A stretch of DNA of 62,892 nt from assembly GCA_964417555.1 (NCBI GenBank), contig CAYQIM010000053.1, positions 1 through 62,892 on the forward strand. Direction: 5' to 3'. Numbering within the stretch: the first letter of the stretch is position 1; each line of letters begins with the position of its first letter. The translations under genes and the position numbers were made by a program. Under the pieces are notes generated by a model that saw only the letters and a program-made list of their open reading frames with translations, was not told the origin of the DNA and searched no databases. The DNA is from CAYQIM01 sp964417555. Its GTDB lineage: Bacteria; Pseudomonadota; Gammaproteobacteria; Diplorickettsiales; Diplorickettsiaceae. Of the stretch, positions 8,288 through 17,544 are shown piece by piece.

Positions 8288-10630
8288 TTAAAAACCAGTT
8301 CCAATATTAAACTGGAAGACTTGGGTTTGATCGCCTGGTCTAGAGTTAATCGCCTTAGCCACGCTAAAGCTTAATGTTACATTAAAAACAGGCACTCGCC
8401 AATCTACATCTAACCCACTTGAGTAGCGGACAGGCCCGGAAGCGGTACCGCCTCGCGGCTGATTCGGCTGGGTCACGCCTAAGGTCGAGTAAACATTACC
8501 GGCATCAACGAATAGACTGGTTCTGACTTTTTCAGACACGGAAGCCGGCATCGGTACAATAAGCGCCACACTGCCTACGGTCATGACATTACCCCCTAAA
8601 GGAAAGCCATTACTATCGCGCGGACCTAAGGAACTAATTTCATAGCCACGAACCTGGCCATCCGTCCCTATACCTCCGGCATAGTAGTTAGCAAAGAAAG
8701 GTAATCCTCGGGTAGAAGCAAAGCCATTACCATAACCTAAACTTAAACTGCTTTGCAAAATAAAATCATGACTTAACGGGAAATAACCCCTACCCACATA
8801 ATTGGCTTTATAATAATCTAAAGGCCTACCGCCCACGGGTAACGCCAGTTGCATACTCGCACTTTGGTAAAGTCCTTTTTCAGGAAAAACAAGCCTATCC
8901 AAACTGTTTCGTGACCAGCCTACGGATAATAAAAGCTGATTAAACTGCGTACCATGTTGGGTAACAAAGTTTTGCACTTCTGAAGACAATTGATTGAATG
9001 GTGGTAAATTGAGTTGTAATTTTTGTAAACCACCCGAAAGCTGTAAAGTATCACCTTTGGCATCAAAAGGAATACTATAGTGGAGATCGCCGCCATACGT
9101 ATTGGTACTATATGTCGTGGTATTAAGATTACTCGGTGTAGAACGTTGGAAAAAAAGATCAAAACCACGCTGAACACCATCTAAGGTGTAGTAAGGATTA
9201 TTATAGCTCACACTATAGATTGTCGCGGCACGTGTATTATTAAAATTAATACCTAATTGATTACCCGTACCAAACACATTGTTTTGATTCAGCGAAGCGC
9301 CTATCACTGGCCCGTTGGTACCATAACCTAAACTAAATAAGGCTTGTGCCGCATGCGCTTCATTCACATTGACGTTCAAATCAACTTGATCCGTATAACC
9401 TGGCAGAGGTACCGGTGTTACTTGCGGCTCGCCGTCAAGAAAACCACTTAGATTGAGTTGTCGGATAGATTCTTTAATATTGGACTCTGAAATTAAGCTC
9501 CCCTCTTGTTGACGTAACAAGCGGCGAAACACTTCGTCTTGTGTTTTCAGATTCCCAGTAATATTGATATGGTGCACATAAGCCTGATTACCCGGATCGA
9601 CATAAAACGTAAGAAAAACTGTCTTATCTGTTTCGTCCACATCCGGTAAAGTGTTCACGGTAGCAAAAATATAACCAAAATCCCCGAGCGCCTTTTTGAT
9701 GCCTTGTTCAACATCGATCACTTTTTGACGAGAAAATACATCGCCTGTTTTAAGCGCGTTGAGGGTGGATTGCAATTTAGTTTGATTCAATATGACGCGA
9801 CCTGTCACTTTATAACCCCGTAGCTTATAAAGGGGACCTTCGTTCACATGAATAATGAGATAAGCTGTTTTCCTGTCTGGGGTTAAAGTCACTTGCGTAG
9901 AGTCTACTTTAAATTTAAGGTAGCCGCGATCGAGATAATACGATTGTAAAGCCTGTAGTGCCGCTGACAATTTGTTCTGATTGTACTGGTCCGCGTTAGT
10001 TAAGAAAGACCAAAAATGAGTGGTCGATATCGGCATTGCCGCGATCAATTTTTTTTCGCTAAAGATATGATTGCCTATAATAGAAATACCGGCTATCTGA
10101 ACAGTCAATCCTTCTGAAATTTCAATACGAACAACCACTCTATTGTTGGCTTGCGGTATAATAACAGGAGTAACACGCGCAGAATATTTACCCATATTGT
10201 CATATTGCGTGCGTAGCTGCGCAACGAATCTCTCTAAAACGGATTTGTCAAATATTCGACCTTGAACAAGTCCTAATTTTTTTATTATTTCATTTAGTTT
10301 ATCTTTGGGAATTTCTTTGTTACCAGTTACCGTGACTTCGCTAATAATGGGTCTTTCAACAACGTTAATCACTAAGGTATTTCCTTGCGCTTGCAAACTC
10401 ACGTTACTAAAAAAGCCGGTCGCATACAGGGCATCAATAACGCGTGAAGACTGTTCAGGACTAAAGGATTGACCGGTTCTAACAGGAAGATAACTTAAAA
10501 CCGTAGCACGGCTTATTCCTTGCAGTCCCTTAATCTCAATTTGCTTGAGATAAAAAGCATGGGCTTGAATTGGTAATAAAAAACCAATTAAGATGAGAGT
10601 GCCTGAAAAAAATTTAAATATACGATGCAT
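8288..10630 (-). CDS. bamA: Outer membrane protein assembly factor BamA
   Basis: Central Omp85 component of the BAM complex that inserts beta-barrel proteins into the outer membrane. It has a signal peptide ending around QAHA, five POTRA domains over residues ~25-430 (first FYLKQIEIKGLQGISRATVL), and a 16-strand barrel to the C-terminal Phe (FNIGTGF). At 780 residues it is normal size. It directly follows dxr with 21 bases between; the intramembrane protease gene rseP that usually lies there is missing. Confidence 0.97.
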   Translation of the reverse strand: MHRIFKFFSGTLILIGFLLPIQAHAFYLKQIEIKGLQGISRATVLSYLPVRTGQSFSPEQSSRVIDALYATGFFSNVSLQAQGNTLVINVVERPIISEVTVTGNKEIPKDKLNEIIKKLGLVQGRIFDKSVLERFVAQLRTQYDNMGKYSARVTPVIIPQANNRVVVRIEISEGLTVQIAGISIIGNHIFSEKKLIAAMPISTTHFWSFLTNADQYNQNKLSAALQALQSYYLDRGYLKFKVDSTQVTLTPDRKTAYLIIHVNEGPLYKLRGYKVTGRVILNQTKLQSTLNALKTGDVFSRQKVIDVEQGIKKALGDFGYIFATVNTLPDVDETDKTVFLTFYVDPGNQAYVHHINITGNLKTQDEVFRRLLRQQEGSLISESNIKESIRQLNLSGFLDGEPQVTPVPLPGYTDQVDLNVNVNEAHAAQALFSLGYGTNGPVIGASLNQNNVFGTGNQLGINFNNTRAATIYSVSYNNPYYTLDGVQRGFDLFFQRSTPSNLNTTTYSTNTYGGDLHYSIPFDAKGDTLQLSGGLQKLQLNLPPFNQLSSEVQNFVTQHGTQFNQLLLSVGWSRNSLDRLVFPEKGLYQSASMQLALPVGGRPLDYYKANYVGRGYFPLSHDFILQSSLSLGYGNGFASTRGLPFFANYYAGGIGTDGQVRGYEISSLGPRDSNGFPLGGNVMTVGSVALIVPMPASVSEKVRTSLFVDAGNVYSTLGVTQPNQPRGGTASGPVRYSSGLDVDWRVPVFNVTLSFSVAKAINSRPGDQTQVFQFNIGTGF

Positions 10631-10651
10631 GGTGAATTATTTTTTAGATAA

Positions 10652-11887
10652 TTATAAAATAGCCGCGTGGGTACCCATCATATCAGCATCTAGCCTAGAT
10701 ACCATAGCTTTTTGCCTGTGCTCAACCAACTCTAAAGCAACGGCACGGGCTAAGCTATCATCCTCCAACACCATCCCTACGCTGCTCACCGGACGTGAAT
10801 GAATCTTTTCCAACACTTGCTGATTAATATGTGCTATCTCAGTAAACTTAATTTTCCTTTCTAAAAAAGCTTGTACTGCCACTTCATTAGCGGCGTTAAG
10901 AATAGTCGTTGCCGTCCCTCCTAGGGTCAGCGCTTGCATGGCTAAACGCAAACAAGGATAACGTTGTTCATCAACTGCGTGGAAATCAAGTCGCGTTAAT
11001 TTTAGTAGGTCCAAAGAAGGCGCTGCATTAGTCAGTCGTTCTGGCCAAGCCAATGCATAAGAAATCGGGATGCGCATATCAGGATACCCCAACTGAGCCA
11101 GCACTGAGCCATCGCGATACTCCACCAACGAATGAATGATACTTTGAGGATGCAACACCACTTCGATTTGGTCTAGGGCTAAACCGAACAAAAAGTACGC
11201 TTCTATCACCTCAAAACCTTTATTCATCAAGGTAGCCGAGTCAATACTAATTTTTTGCCCCATCATCCAATTAGGATGTTGACAGGCCTCTTGTGGTGTC
11301 GTTTCATCTAGTTTTGCCAACGGTTTATCACGTAAAGCACCGCCTGATGCTGTTAAGATAATCTTAGCAACTTCTTTCGGCGCGACACCCAGTTCAAACT
11401 TACCGTATAAACACTGAAAAATAGCATTATGTTCACTATCGATAGGCAATAAAGTCGCTTGTGAACGCTTGGCTTCTTCTATTAATAAAGGGCCCGCCAT
11501 CACTAAGGCTTCTTTATTAGCAAGCAATACTTGTTTTTTTGCTTTTATTGCCGCTAAGGTAGGTAATAACCCCACTGCGCCTACGATAGCGGCCACTACG
11601 ATATCGACCTCAGCAAGGCTTGCCACATCGGCCAGGGCTTTAGGGCCAAATAAAACTTCTGTTTTTAATGACTGATCCTGCAAACGTCGTTGTAAATTTT
11701 CAGCTAGCTTTTCCGTACTCACCACTGCATAAGCCGGTGTATGTTGAATACATTGTTTAAACAGCAATTCAATATTATGGTGCGCTGTTAAGGCAATCAC
11801 TTTAAAACGATCAGGGTGCTGTTCGATAATATTTAGGGTATGAACTCCTATCGAACCGGTTGCACCTAAAATGGCTAAAGATTTCAT
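10652..11887 (-). CDS. dxr: 1-deoxy-D-xylulose 5-phosphate reductoisomerase
   Basis: Converts DXP to MEP with NADPH in the non-mevalonate isoprenoid pathway, supplying uppS. The NADPH-binding start is LAILGATGSIGVHTLNII. The substrate loop ILTASGGALRDKPL and HPNWMMGQKISIDSATLMNK hold the metal and substrate ligands. It overlaps cdsA by 4 bases. The order uppS-cdsA-dxr is that of Legionella-like genomes rather than the enteric frr-dxr-uppS-cdsA. Confidence 0.96.
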   Translation of the reverse strand: MKSLAILGATGSIGVHTLNIIEQHPDRFKVIALTAHHNIELLFKQCIQHTPAYAVVSTEKLAENLQRRLQDQSLKTEVLFGPKALADVASLAEVDIVVAAIVGAVGLLPTLAAIKAKKQVLLANKEALVMAGPLLIEEAKRSQATLLPIDSEHNAIFQCLYGKFELGVAPKEVAKIILTASGGALRDKPLAKLDETTPQEACQHPNWMMGQKISIDSATLMNKGFEVIEAYFLFGLALDQIEVVLHPQSIIHSLVEYRDGSVLAQLGYPDMRIPISYALAWPERLTNAAPSLDLLKLTRLDFHAVDEQRYPCLRLAMQALTLGGTATTILNAANEVAVQAFLERKIKFTEIAHINQQVLEKIHSRPVSSVGMVLEDDSLARAVALELVEHRQKAMVSRLDADMMGTHAAIL

Positions 11888-12696
11888 GAAGCTAAACCTA
11901 ATAATAAAAAAGTTCCCGCAAATACGGGTGCCGCTGCCAATAAACTATCAATACGATCTAAGATACCACCGTGACCAGGCAGCAGATGACCACTATCTTT
12001 TAACCCCTCTAAACGTTTTAATTGGCTTTCAAATAAATCACCGGCGATCGATGCAAAGCCGGTAAGCAAAACAAGAATAAAAATCTGCCACAAAAAAGGT
12101 TTGGGGCCTTTGAAAAAAATTTGCATGATAATTGCCGCAAATAAAGTAACCAACAAGCCAATAATTAAACCTTCCCAAGTTTTTTTTGGGCTTAAGGTCG
12201 GCGCCAATAAATGCTGTCCCCAGAGTCGACCACTCGCATAAGCAGCGGTATCGGCAAGCCAAATAATAAGTAACATAAACAATAAATAAAAAGGCGTTAA
12301 ATGTAGTACTTGTATCGCTACCCAACACAAGGTCATTATCAACCATCCTAGAATCGCGCGAACCTGACATGGAATCGTAGGTAATAACGGTCTTCTACGC
12401 GCCCAAAGCAAATAAATAGCGAGTAAACACCAAAAAATCAAACCGAATTGACTCATCCACATCCATTGACGAGTGGAGGAGTAAAGCATCAATATAAGCA
12501 AAAACAAACACTGCATGGCAACGTATAAAAAACGTTTTTTGCCGTCGCTAAAACCAGATAAACGTGACCATTCCCAACTAGCCAACAGAGTAAGAATAGC
12601 AGTCACCGCCATAAAATAGGGTGCTGACAAATAAAAAATTCCCCCAATCACTAAAGGAATAAGGATAAGCGCGGTTAAAATTCTAAGTTGTAACAT
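11884..12696 (-). CDS. cdsA: Phosphatidate cytidylyltransferase
   Basis: Makes CDP-diacylglycerol, the precursor of all phospholipids, in the inner membrane. 270 residues with about seven hydrophobic segments. The family signature is near the C-terminus: GDLFESQLKRLEGLKDSG then LLPGHGGILDRID. It overlaps uppS by 14 bases and dxr by 4 bases, so it is part of one transcript. Confidence 0.95.
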   Translation of the reverse strand: MLQLRILTALILIPLVIGGIFYLSAPYFMAVTAILTLLASWEWSRLSGFSDGKKRFLYVAMQCLFLLILMLYSSTRQWMWMSQFGLIFWCLLAIYLLWARRRPLLPTIPCQVRAILGWLIMTLCWVAIQVLHLTPFYLLFMLLIIWLADTAAYASGRLWGQHLLAPTLSPKKTWEGLIIGLLVTLFAAIIMQIFFKGPKPFLWQIFILVLLTGFASIAGDLFESQLKRLEGLKDSGHLLPGHGGILDRIDSLLAAAPVFAGTFLLLGLAS

Positions 12697-13444
12697 TGAG
12701 TTCCGAAAGTTGCTCGCTGGTATAGCCGAAGCGCCGTTCCCGTTGAGAATAAAAAAGCAAGGCTTTATCTAGCTCCGACTCATTAAAGTCAGGCCATAAG
12801 GTCTCTGTAAAGTAGAGCTCCGTATAGGCAAGTTGCCATAAAAGAAAATTACTAATGCGATATTCGCCACTGGTGCGAATTAATAAATCAGGGCAAGGAA
12901 GGTCGGACAAACTTAAATAACTAGCAAAAAGATCCTGTGTAATAATTTCTGATGGCAATACGCCGGTTTTAATGTGATCGGTCAGTGCTTGTACCGCCTG
13001 AATAATATCCCATTGCCCACTATAATCTACGGCCAGCACCAATTTTAAACCGTTATTATGCAAGGTTAAAGCACAGGCATTTTCTATCGATAATCGTAAT
13101 GATTTGGTAAAGCGATTGAGATTACCAATAACACGTAATTGAACTTTATTTTGATGCAATCGAGAAATTTCATTTTTCAAAGCACTCGAAAAAAGTTCCA
13201 TTAAGCTATTAACTTCTTGCTCTGGGCGACGCCAATTTTCCCGGCTAAAAGCAAATAAAGTCAGTACCTCGATTCCACGCTCTGCACATACTTTAACTAC
13301 CTTACTGACAGCTTCTAACCCTTTTTTATGTCCCCAATAGCGCGGCCTATGTCGTTGCTTAGCCCAACGACCATTTCCATCCATAATAACGGCAAGGTGA
13401 CGCGGACACCGTAAAGAATGCGTGAAAGAAGGCGTTGCTACCAT
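12683..13444 (-). CDS. uppS: Undecaprenyl diphosphate synthase (cis-prenyltransferase)
   Basis: Extends farnesyl diphosphate to C55 undecaprenyl diphosphate, the lipid carrier for peptidoglycan and O-antigen. The signature begins LAVIMDGNGRWAKQRHRPR with the catalytic Asp, and the later motif is LLIRTSGEYRISNFLLWQ. 253 residues, normal length. It overlaps cdsA by 14 bases and lies 30 bases after frr. Confidence 0.96.
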   Translation of the reverse strand: MVATPSFTHSLRCPRHLAVIMDGNGRWAKQRHRPRYWGHKKGLEAVSKVVKVCAERGIEVLTLFAFSRENWRRPEQEVNSLMELFSSALKNEISRLHQNKVQLRVIGNLNRFTKSLRLSIENACALTLHNNGLKLVLAVDYSGQWDIIQAVQALTDHIKTGVLPSEIITQDLFASYLSLSDLPCPDLLIRTSGEYRISNFLLWQLAYTELYFTETLWPDFNESELDKALLFYSQRERRFGYTSEQLSELNVTT

Positions 13445-13474
13445 ATATACGCGCCTGCAAAAAGTATAAAAATA

Positions 13475-14035
13475 TTATACCTGCATGAGCTCCTTTTCCT
13501 TACTACTCGCCACTTTTTCTACTTCGGTAATCGCATGATCGGTTATCTTTTGAATGGCCTCTTGCGCACGCCGTTCTTCATCTTCGGTAATTAGTTTTTT
13601 CTTGCTAAGCTCTTTAAAGTGGCTATTGGCATCGCGACGATGGTTACGAATGGATACACAGGCAGCTTCCGCTTCTTTTTTAACTAATTTATTCATTTCA
13701 CGCCGGCGGTCCTCGGTTAATGCCGCCAAAGGAACGCGTATAACATTCCCCGCTGTCACTGGATTTAAACCTAAATCAGACCTTCTAATCGATTTTTCAA
13801 TGGCAGGGATTAAACTTTTATCCCAAGGCGTAACCAATAATGTCCTAGCATCAGCCACTGTAATACTGGCGACATGATTTAAAGGAACTTCATTATCATA
13901 CTGCGCGACACGGAGTTGTTCGAGTAAACTGGGATGAGCCCTACCGGTTCGTAGCTTGGCGAGATTGATTTCCAAAGCTTCTATAGCTTTTTGCATCGCC
14001 TGTTCAGCAGCTAATTTGACTGATTCTATACTCAT
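13475..14035 (-). CDS. frr: Ribosome recycling factor
   Basis: Splits post-termination ribosomes together with EF-G. 186 residues; recognisable segments are LAKLRTGRAHPSLLEQ and NPVTAGNVIRVPLAALTEDR. It overlaps pyrH by 4 bases, preserving the rpsB-tsf-pyrH-frr order. Confidence 0.97.
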   Translation of the reverse strand: MSIESVKLAAEQAMQKAIEALEINLAKLRTGRAHPSLLEQLRVAQYDNEVPLNHVASITVADARTLLVTPWDKSLIPAIEKSIRRSDLGLNPVTAGNVIRVPLAALTEDRRREMNKLVKKEAEAACVSIRNHRRDANSHFKELSKKKLITEDEERRAQEAIQKITDHAITEVEKVASSKEKELMQV

Positions 14036-14772
14036 ACTGTTTTATTCCCCTTATTACTGACCAAGGTACCCTTTGTTTTACCCTGAATAATGTCACGTAA
14101 TGTATTTTTAGCTTGGATATTAAACACATGTATCGGTAAATCGTAATCACGGCACTGAGAAAAGGCGGCCAAATCCATAATACCCAGCTCATCTTCTAAG
14201 GCTTGTTGATAACTTAACTGAGAGTAAAGGGTAGCATGCGCATCTTTTTTTGGATCAGCTGAATATATTCCATCGACATGGGTTGCTTTTAATAATACAT
14301 CTGCCCCTATTTCTATGCCGCGTAAACTGGCTGCTGAATCGGTACTCACTAAAGGATTTCCCGTACCGCCAGCAAAAATGACGATATATCCTTTTTCTAA
14401 ATAACGCTTGGCTTTATGTCGTTCAAAAAGTGTGGCAAGACTTCCCGTGGCGATCGCTGACATAATTTTTGCTACTTTACCCCGTTTTTCAAAGGCATCT
14501 CTTAACGCCAAGGCATTGATAAAAGTAGCCAACATTCCCATCTGATCGCCGGTAATACGATCAATACCTATTTTCTCTAAGGCCGCGCCACGAAAAAGAT
14601 TTCCCCCACCAACAACAATACCGATCTGAACACCTAAATTAGCCACTTCTGTAATTTCTTCAACGATCGTGTTGAGCACCGTGGGATTTAGCGTTTCTGA
14701 TGTTTTCCCACTGAGTGCTTCGCCACTCAGTTTAAGTAAAATACGTTGATACTTAAGCGCGTGTGAAGTCAT
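14032..14772 (-). CDS. pyrH: Uridylate kinase
   Basis: Phosphorylates UMP to UDP, a hexameric amino-acid-kinase-fold enzyme. Motifs: RILLKLSGEALSG at the N-terminus, GIVVGGGNLFRG, and DGIYSADPKKD near the UMP/GTP site. I choose the ATG giving MTSHALKY; a TTG six codons upstream is an alternative. A ~250-base gap holding repeat B separates it from tsf, so it may be transcribed separately. Confidence 0.96.
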   Translation of the reverse strand: MTSHALKYQRILLKLSGEALSGKTSETLNPTVLNTIVEEITEVANLGVQIGIVVGGGNLFRGAALEKIGIDRITGDQMGMLATFINALALRDAFEKRGKVAKIMSAIATGSLATLFERHKAKRYLEKGYIVIFAGGTGNPLVSTDSAASLRGIEIGADVLLKATHVDGIYSADPKKDAHATLYSQLSYQQALEDELGIMDLAAFSQCRDYDLPIHVFNIQAKNTLRDIIQGKTKGTLVSNKGNKTV

Positions 14773-14893
14773 ATCACTACTACATTGCAAATTAAAATGA
14801 ATAATAACCTTTTCGCACCGCTGTTTCTAGCTTGTTTTCAAATCCACCACTTATCCCTGCATAGCGGTGCAACGAAGGTTTCAATAGACCGTT

Positions 14894-15040
14894 TTAGAAA
14901 GTGTCTTCAAATGTGCTAGGACGAGACAAGAAACGTTGTTTTTCTGTGTTTCGCTACTCACATACCTCATGTATGCTCCATTGCGCTACTCGAAAAACAA
15001 GTTTCTTGACCGTCATTGTGCATTTGAAGCACTTTCTTAA
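14894..15040. repeat. Intergenic palindromic repeat, family B copy 1
   Basis: About 147 bases, nearly self-complementary end to end: AAAGTGTCTTCAAATG on the left and CATTTGAAGCACTTTC on the right, with an inner part containing TTTCGCTACTCACATAC. The right end supplies the stop codon of tsf. A second copy is at 51904-52049, and a shorter related piece lies near 17065-17110. Confidence 0.75.
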
Positions 15041-15927
15041 GATGCTTTGACCTGAGCCATCACCGCTTCAGCAAAGTCTTCGGTTGGTTTTTCAATTCCT
15101 TCTCCAACAGCAAAACGCACAAAACTAATTACTTTAGCGTGCGCTCCTTCAAGTACTGCTTTTACCGTTGTCGTGTCATCCTTAATAAAGTTTTGACCTA
15201 ACAAAGTAACTTCATTAACAAACTTATTAATTCTTCCCTCAATCATTTTTTCAATAACCGCGGGTGGCTTACCGCTAGCCTGCGCTTGTGCCGTAAAAAT
15301 CTCGCGCTCTTTTGCAATCACATCGTTAACAACCTCTTCGGCTGAAATGACCAATGGATTATTAGCAATAACGTGCAGTGCGAGATCTTTAGCCAGTTGC
15401 GCATCGCCTCCTTGTAATTTCACCATAGCGCCGATGCGGCCTGTGTGCACATAAACACCTAGCTGAGTTTCTGACTCCGAACAAGGCTGTAGGACTAAAC
15501 GTCTAAGCTGGATGTTTTCACCTAGCTTAGCAATTAAGTTTTGACGTGTACTTTCTACCGATTCTCCGGTAGAAAAAGTCGCTGATGAAAGGGCCTCAAC
15601 CGACTCGATACTTTTATCTAGCGCTAACTGAGTCACTGCTTCAGCAAACTGTTTAAAGTTTTCATCGCGACTAACAAAATCTGTTTCGCAATTTATCTCT
15701 AAGATAATGGAACGCGCAGCATTTGACTTAATAACTATTAAACCTTCAGCGGCAATACGGCCCGATTTTTTTTCAGCCTGAATTTGGCCGGATTTACGCA
15801 TCGCTTCGGCGGCGGCGTCCAGATTGCCATCGGCTGCTTCTAAAGCCTTTTTACAATCCATCATACCTGCACCAGTACGGGCACGTAATTCCTGGACAAG
15901 CGCAGCTGATATTTTTATTTTATCCAT
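15037..15927 (-). CDS. tsf: Translation elongation factor Ts
   Basis: Nucleotide exchange factor for EF-Tu. The true start is the ATG giving MDKIKISAALVQELR, 5 bases after the rpsB stop; a longer frame into rpsB is spurious. The N-terminal TGAGMMDCKKALEAADG and the coiled-coil/dimerisation domains are in place over ~296 residues. The stop codon lies in the right end of repeat B. Confidence 0.97.
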   Translation of the reverse strand: MDKIKISAALVQELRARTGAGMMDCKKALEAADGNLDAAAEAMRKSGQIQAEKKSGRIAAEGLIVIKSNAARSIILEINCETDFVSRDENFKQFAEAVTQLALDKSIESVEALSSATFSTGESVESTRQNLIAKLGENIQLRRLVLQPCSESETQLGVYVHTGRIGAMVKLQGGDAQLAKDLALHVIANNPLVISAEEVVNDVIAKEREIFTAQAQASGKPPAVIEKMIEGRINKFVNEVTLLGQNFIKDDTTTVKAVLEGAHAKVISFVRFAVGEGIEKPTEDFAEAVMAQVKAS

Positions 15928-15931
15928 CTTT

Positions 15932-16726
15932 CTATTCTCCTTTTTTATCGTCGTATGCCGATTCAAGCACCTTATCCGTCGTTGCTTCTGATATTTCTAC
16001 TTCCTGCGCTGGAAGATCGACGGCATTATTCTTTGCTCGCGCTTCTAAAATTGTATCCGCCATCATTTGCGTATATAACGCAATCGCTCGCGCCGCATCA
16101 TCATTCCCAGGAATAATGTAATCAATTCCTTCAGGTGAATGATTGGTATCAACAATACTAATGACGGGTATCTTTAACTTTTGTGCTTCAGCAATAGCGA
16201 TATCTTCATAGCCTCTATCAATAACAAATAAGGCATCCGGTAAGCCGCTCATCTCTTTAATCCCGCCGAGACTACGCTCTAATTTGAATAATTCGCGTTG
16301 TAGATTTAGCGCTTCTTTCTTCGTCAACTGATTGAAGCTACCATCTTGGCTTTGTACCTCAAGTTCCTTCAAACGTTTAATCGACTGACGTATAGTACGA
16401 TAGTTGGTTAAAAGGCCGCCTAACCAGCGATGGTCAATATAGGGCATACCACAACGAATCGCTTGTTCTTTAATGAGATCTTGCGCCGCACGTTTAGTGC
16501 CGACAAATAAAATTTTACTACCGGGTCTTGACGCTAATTTAGCCACATAATTTAGCGCTTCGGTAATATAGTCTCGCGTTTTTTCCAAATCAATGATGCT
16601 AATTCCATTTCTTACCCCATAGATATAAGGGGCCATTTTAGGCTCACGAAAACACGTGCGATGACCAAAATGCACGCCGGCCTCAAATAATTGTCTTAAT
16701 GTTGCTGACACTGTTTCTCTCTCCAA
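15932..16726 (-). CDS. rpsB: 30S ribosomal protein S2
   Basis: Small-subunit protein S2. The start is followed by FEAGVHFGHRTCFREPKM, with IYGVRNGISIIDLEKT and ALFVIDRGYEDIAIAEA later. 264 residues with an acidic C-terminal extension. It is paired with tsf as in nearly all bacteria; its upstream region contains family A repeat copy 3. Confidence 0.97.
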   Translation of the reverse strand: MERETVSATLRQLFEAGVHFGHRTCFREPKMAPYIYGVRNGISIIDLEKTRDYITEALNYVAKLASRPGSKILFVGTKRAAQDLIKEQAIRCGMPYIDHRWLGGLLTNYRTIRQSIKRLKELEVQSQDGSFNQLTKKEALNLQRELFKLERSLGGIKEMSGLPDALFVIDRGYEDIAIAEAQKLKIPVISIVDTNHSPEGIDYIIPGNDDAARAIALYTQMMADTILEARAKNNAVDLPAQEVEISEATTDKVLESAYDDKKGE

Positions 16727-16829
16727 AAATTGCTAGGCTTGCTTAAGTTCAAATGAGCAAGCTTCGCTGGGTTAAACCTCCACCTATCAATATCTGAAGA
16801 CTGTAAACAGCCACCCTCAGATACCTTAA

Positions 16830-16957
16830 TATACTCTTCGCACTTGAATTTTCGGCGGTGTTGGCACTCGGTTCGCAATCCTCATGTATTCTACATACAC
16901 TGCGGTTGCTCACACTCGCGCCGCCTTGCCGAAAACCCAATTGCTGTGAGTATATAC
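16830..16957. repeat. Intergenic palindromic repeat, family A copy 3
   Basis: Longest copy, upstream of rpsB. The ends are TATACTCTTCGCACTTGAA and AATTGCTGTGAGTATA, with internal TTTTCGGC / GCCGAAAA. The extra middle contains CTCATGTATTCTACATACAC, a core also resembling the middle of family B and the hairpin at 35883. The flanking 16727-17199 stretch holds no gene. Confidence 0.65.
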
Positions 16958-17064
16958 TACGGCGCAACTATCATAGCCGCCACCAATAGTCTAATAGGTG
17001 TGTGAAATATCGCTTTTCAGCGCGGTGTTTTATACCATAAATTAGCCAAAATAAATAGAATGCC

Positions 17065-17110
17065 TGTAAGAAAATGCCTCAAATGCACGGCGACGGTCAG
17101 AAATGTTGGT
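17065..17110. repeat. Short relative of repeat family B
   Basis: The segment around CCTCAAATGCACGGCGACGG resembles the left arm of family B copy 2 at 51904 (CTTCAAATGCACGATGACGG). It appears to be a truncated or decayed copy between rpsB and dgkA. Confidence 0.4.
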
Positions 17111-17133
17111 CACGAGCACTTACTTTAAACCCT

Positions 17134-17161
17134 TTGTCGTACACCACTATTACGCTATACT
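17134..17161 (+). promoter_or_regulatory. Candidate sigma70 promoter for dgkA
   Basis: TTGTCG and TATACT separated by 16 bases, about 40 bases before the dgkA start. A good match by eye; no transcript data. Confidence 0.4.
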
Positions 17162-17199
17162 CCGCCGCGGCGTAGTTAACATTTCACCACAACAACAAA

Positions 17200-17544
17200 A
17201 TGCTATTCCATCTTATTAAAGCCACCCGATGCTCTCTCAAAGGATTAACGACTATCTGGCGACATGAAACAGCATTTCGCTTGGAATGCTTGTTTTTATT
17301 GGTGGTTATCGTTGTTACCTTATATCTAGACGTTACTCGAATAGAGCGCCTCATCCTAATCGCTTCTGTAGGGCTCATATTGATTATAGAAGTTATCAAT
17401 AGCGCTATTGAAAAAATAGTCGATAGGATTGGTAAAGAACGGCACGTGCTATCAGGCCAGGCGAAAGATATGGGCTCAGCCGCTGTATTCCTCGCCATCC
17501 TATTGGCTATTTTTATTTGGGTATCGATTCTGTGGAAATTATAA
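17200..17544 (+). CDS. dgkA: Diacylglycerol kinase
   Basis: Small integral membrane kinase recycling diacylglycerol to phosphatidate. 114 residues with three membrane helices. The conserved EVINSAIEKIVDRI and the segment KERHVLSGQAKDMGSAAVF hold the catalytic Glu and the Asp/Gly/Ser residues of the family. It overlaps the next gene, a phosphoethanolamine transferase, whose reaction releases diacylglycerol that this kinase can reuse, so the coupling makes metabolic sense. Confidence 0.96.
   Translation: MLFHLIKATRCSLKGLTTIWRHETAFRLECLFLLVVIVVTLYLDVTRIERLILIASVGLILIIEVINSAIEKIVDRIGKERHVLSGQAKDMGSAAVFLAILLAIFIWVSILWKL

Noticed and set aside
8920..9180. 86-residue frame inside bamA
   Set aside because: Shadow of the bamA barrel region in another frame.
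16696..16967. Two overlapping minus-strand frames upstream of rpsB
   Set aside because: They lie in the palindromic repeat and promoter region, with no protein-like composition.
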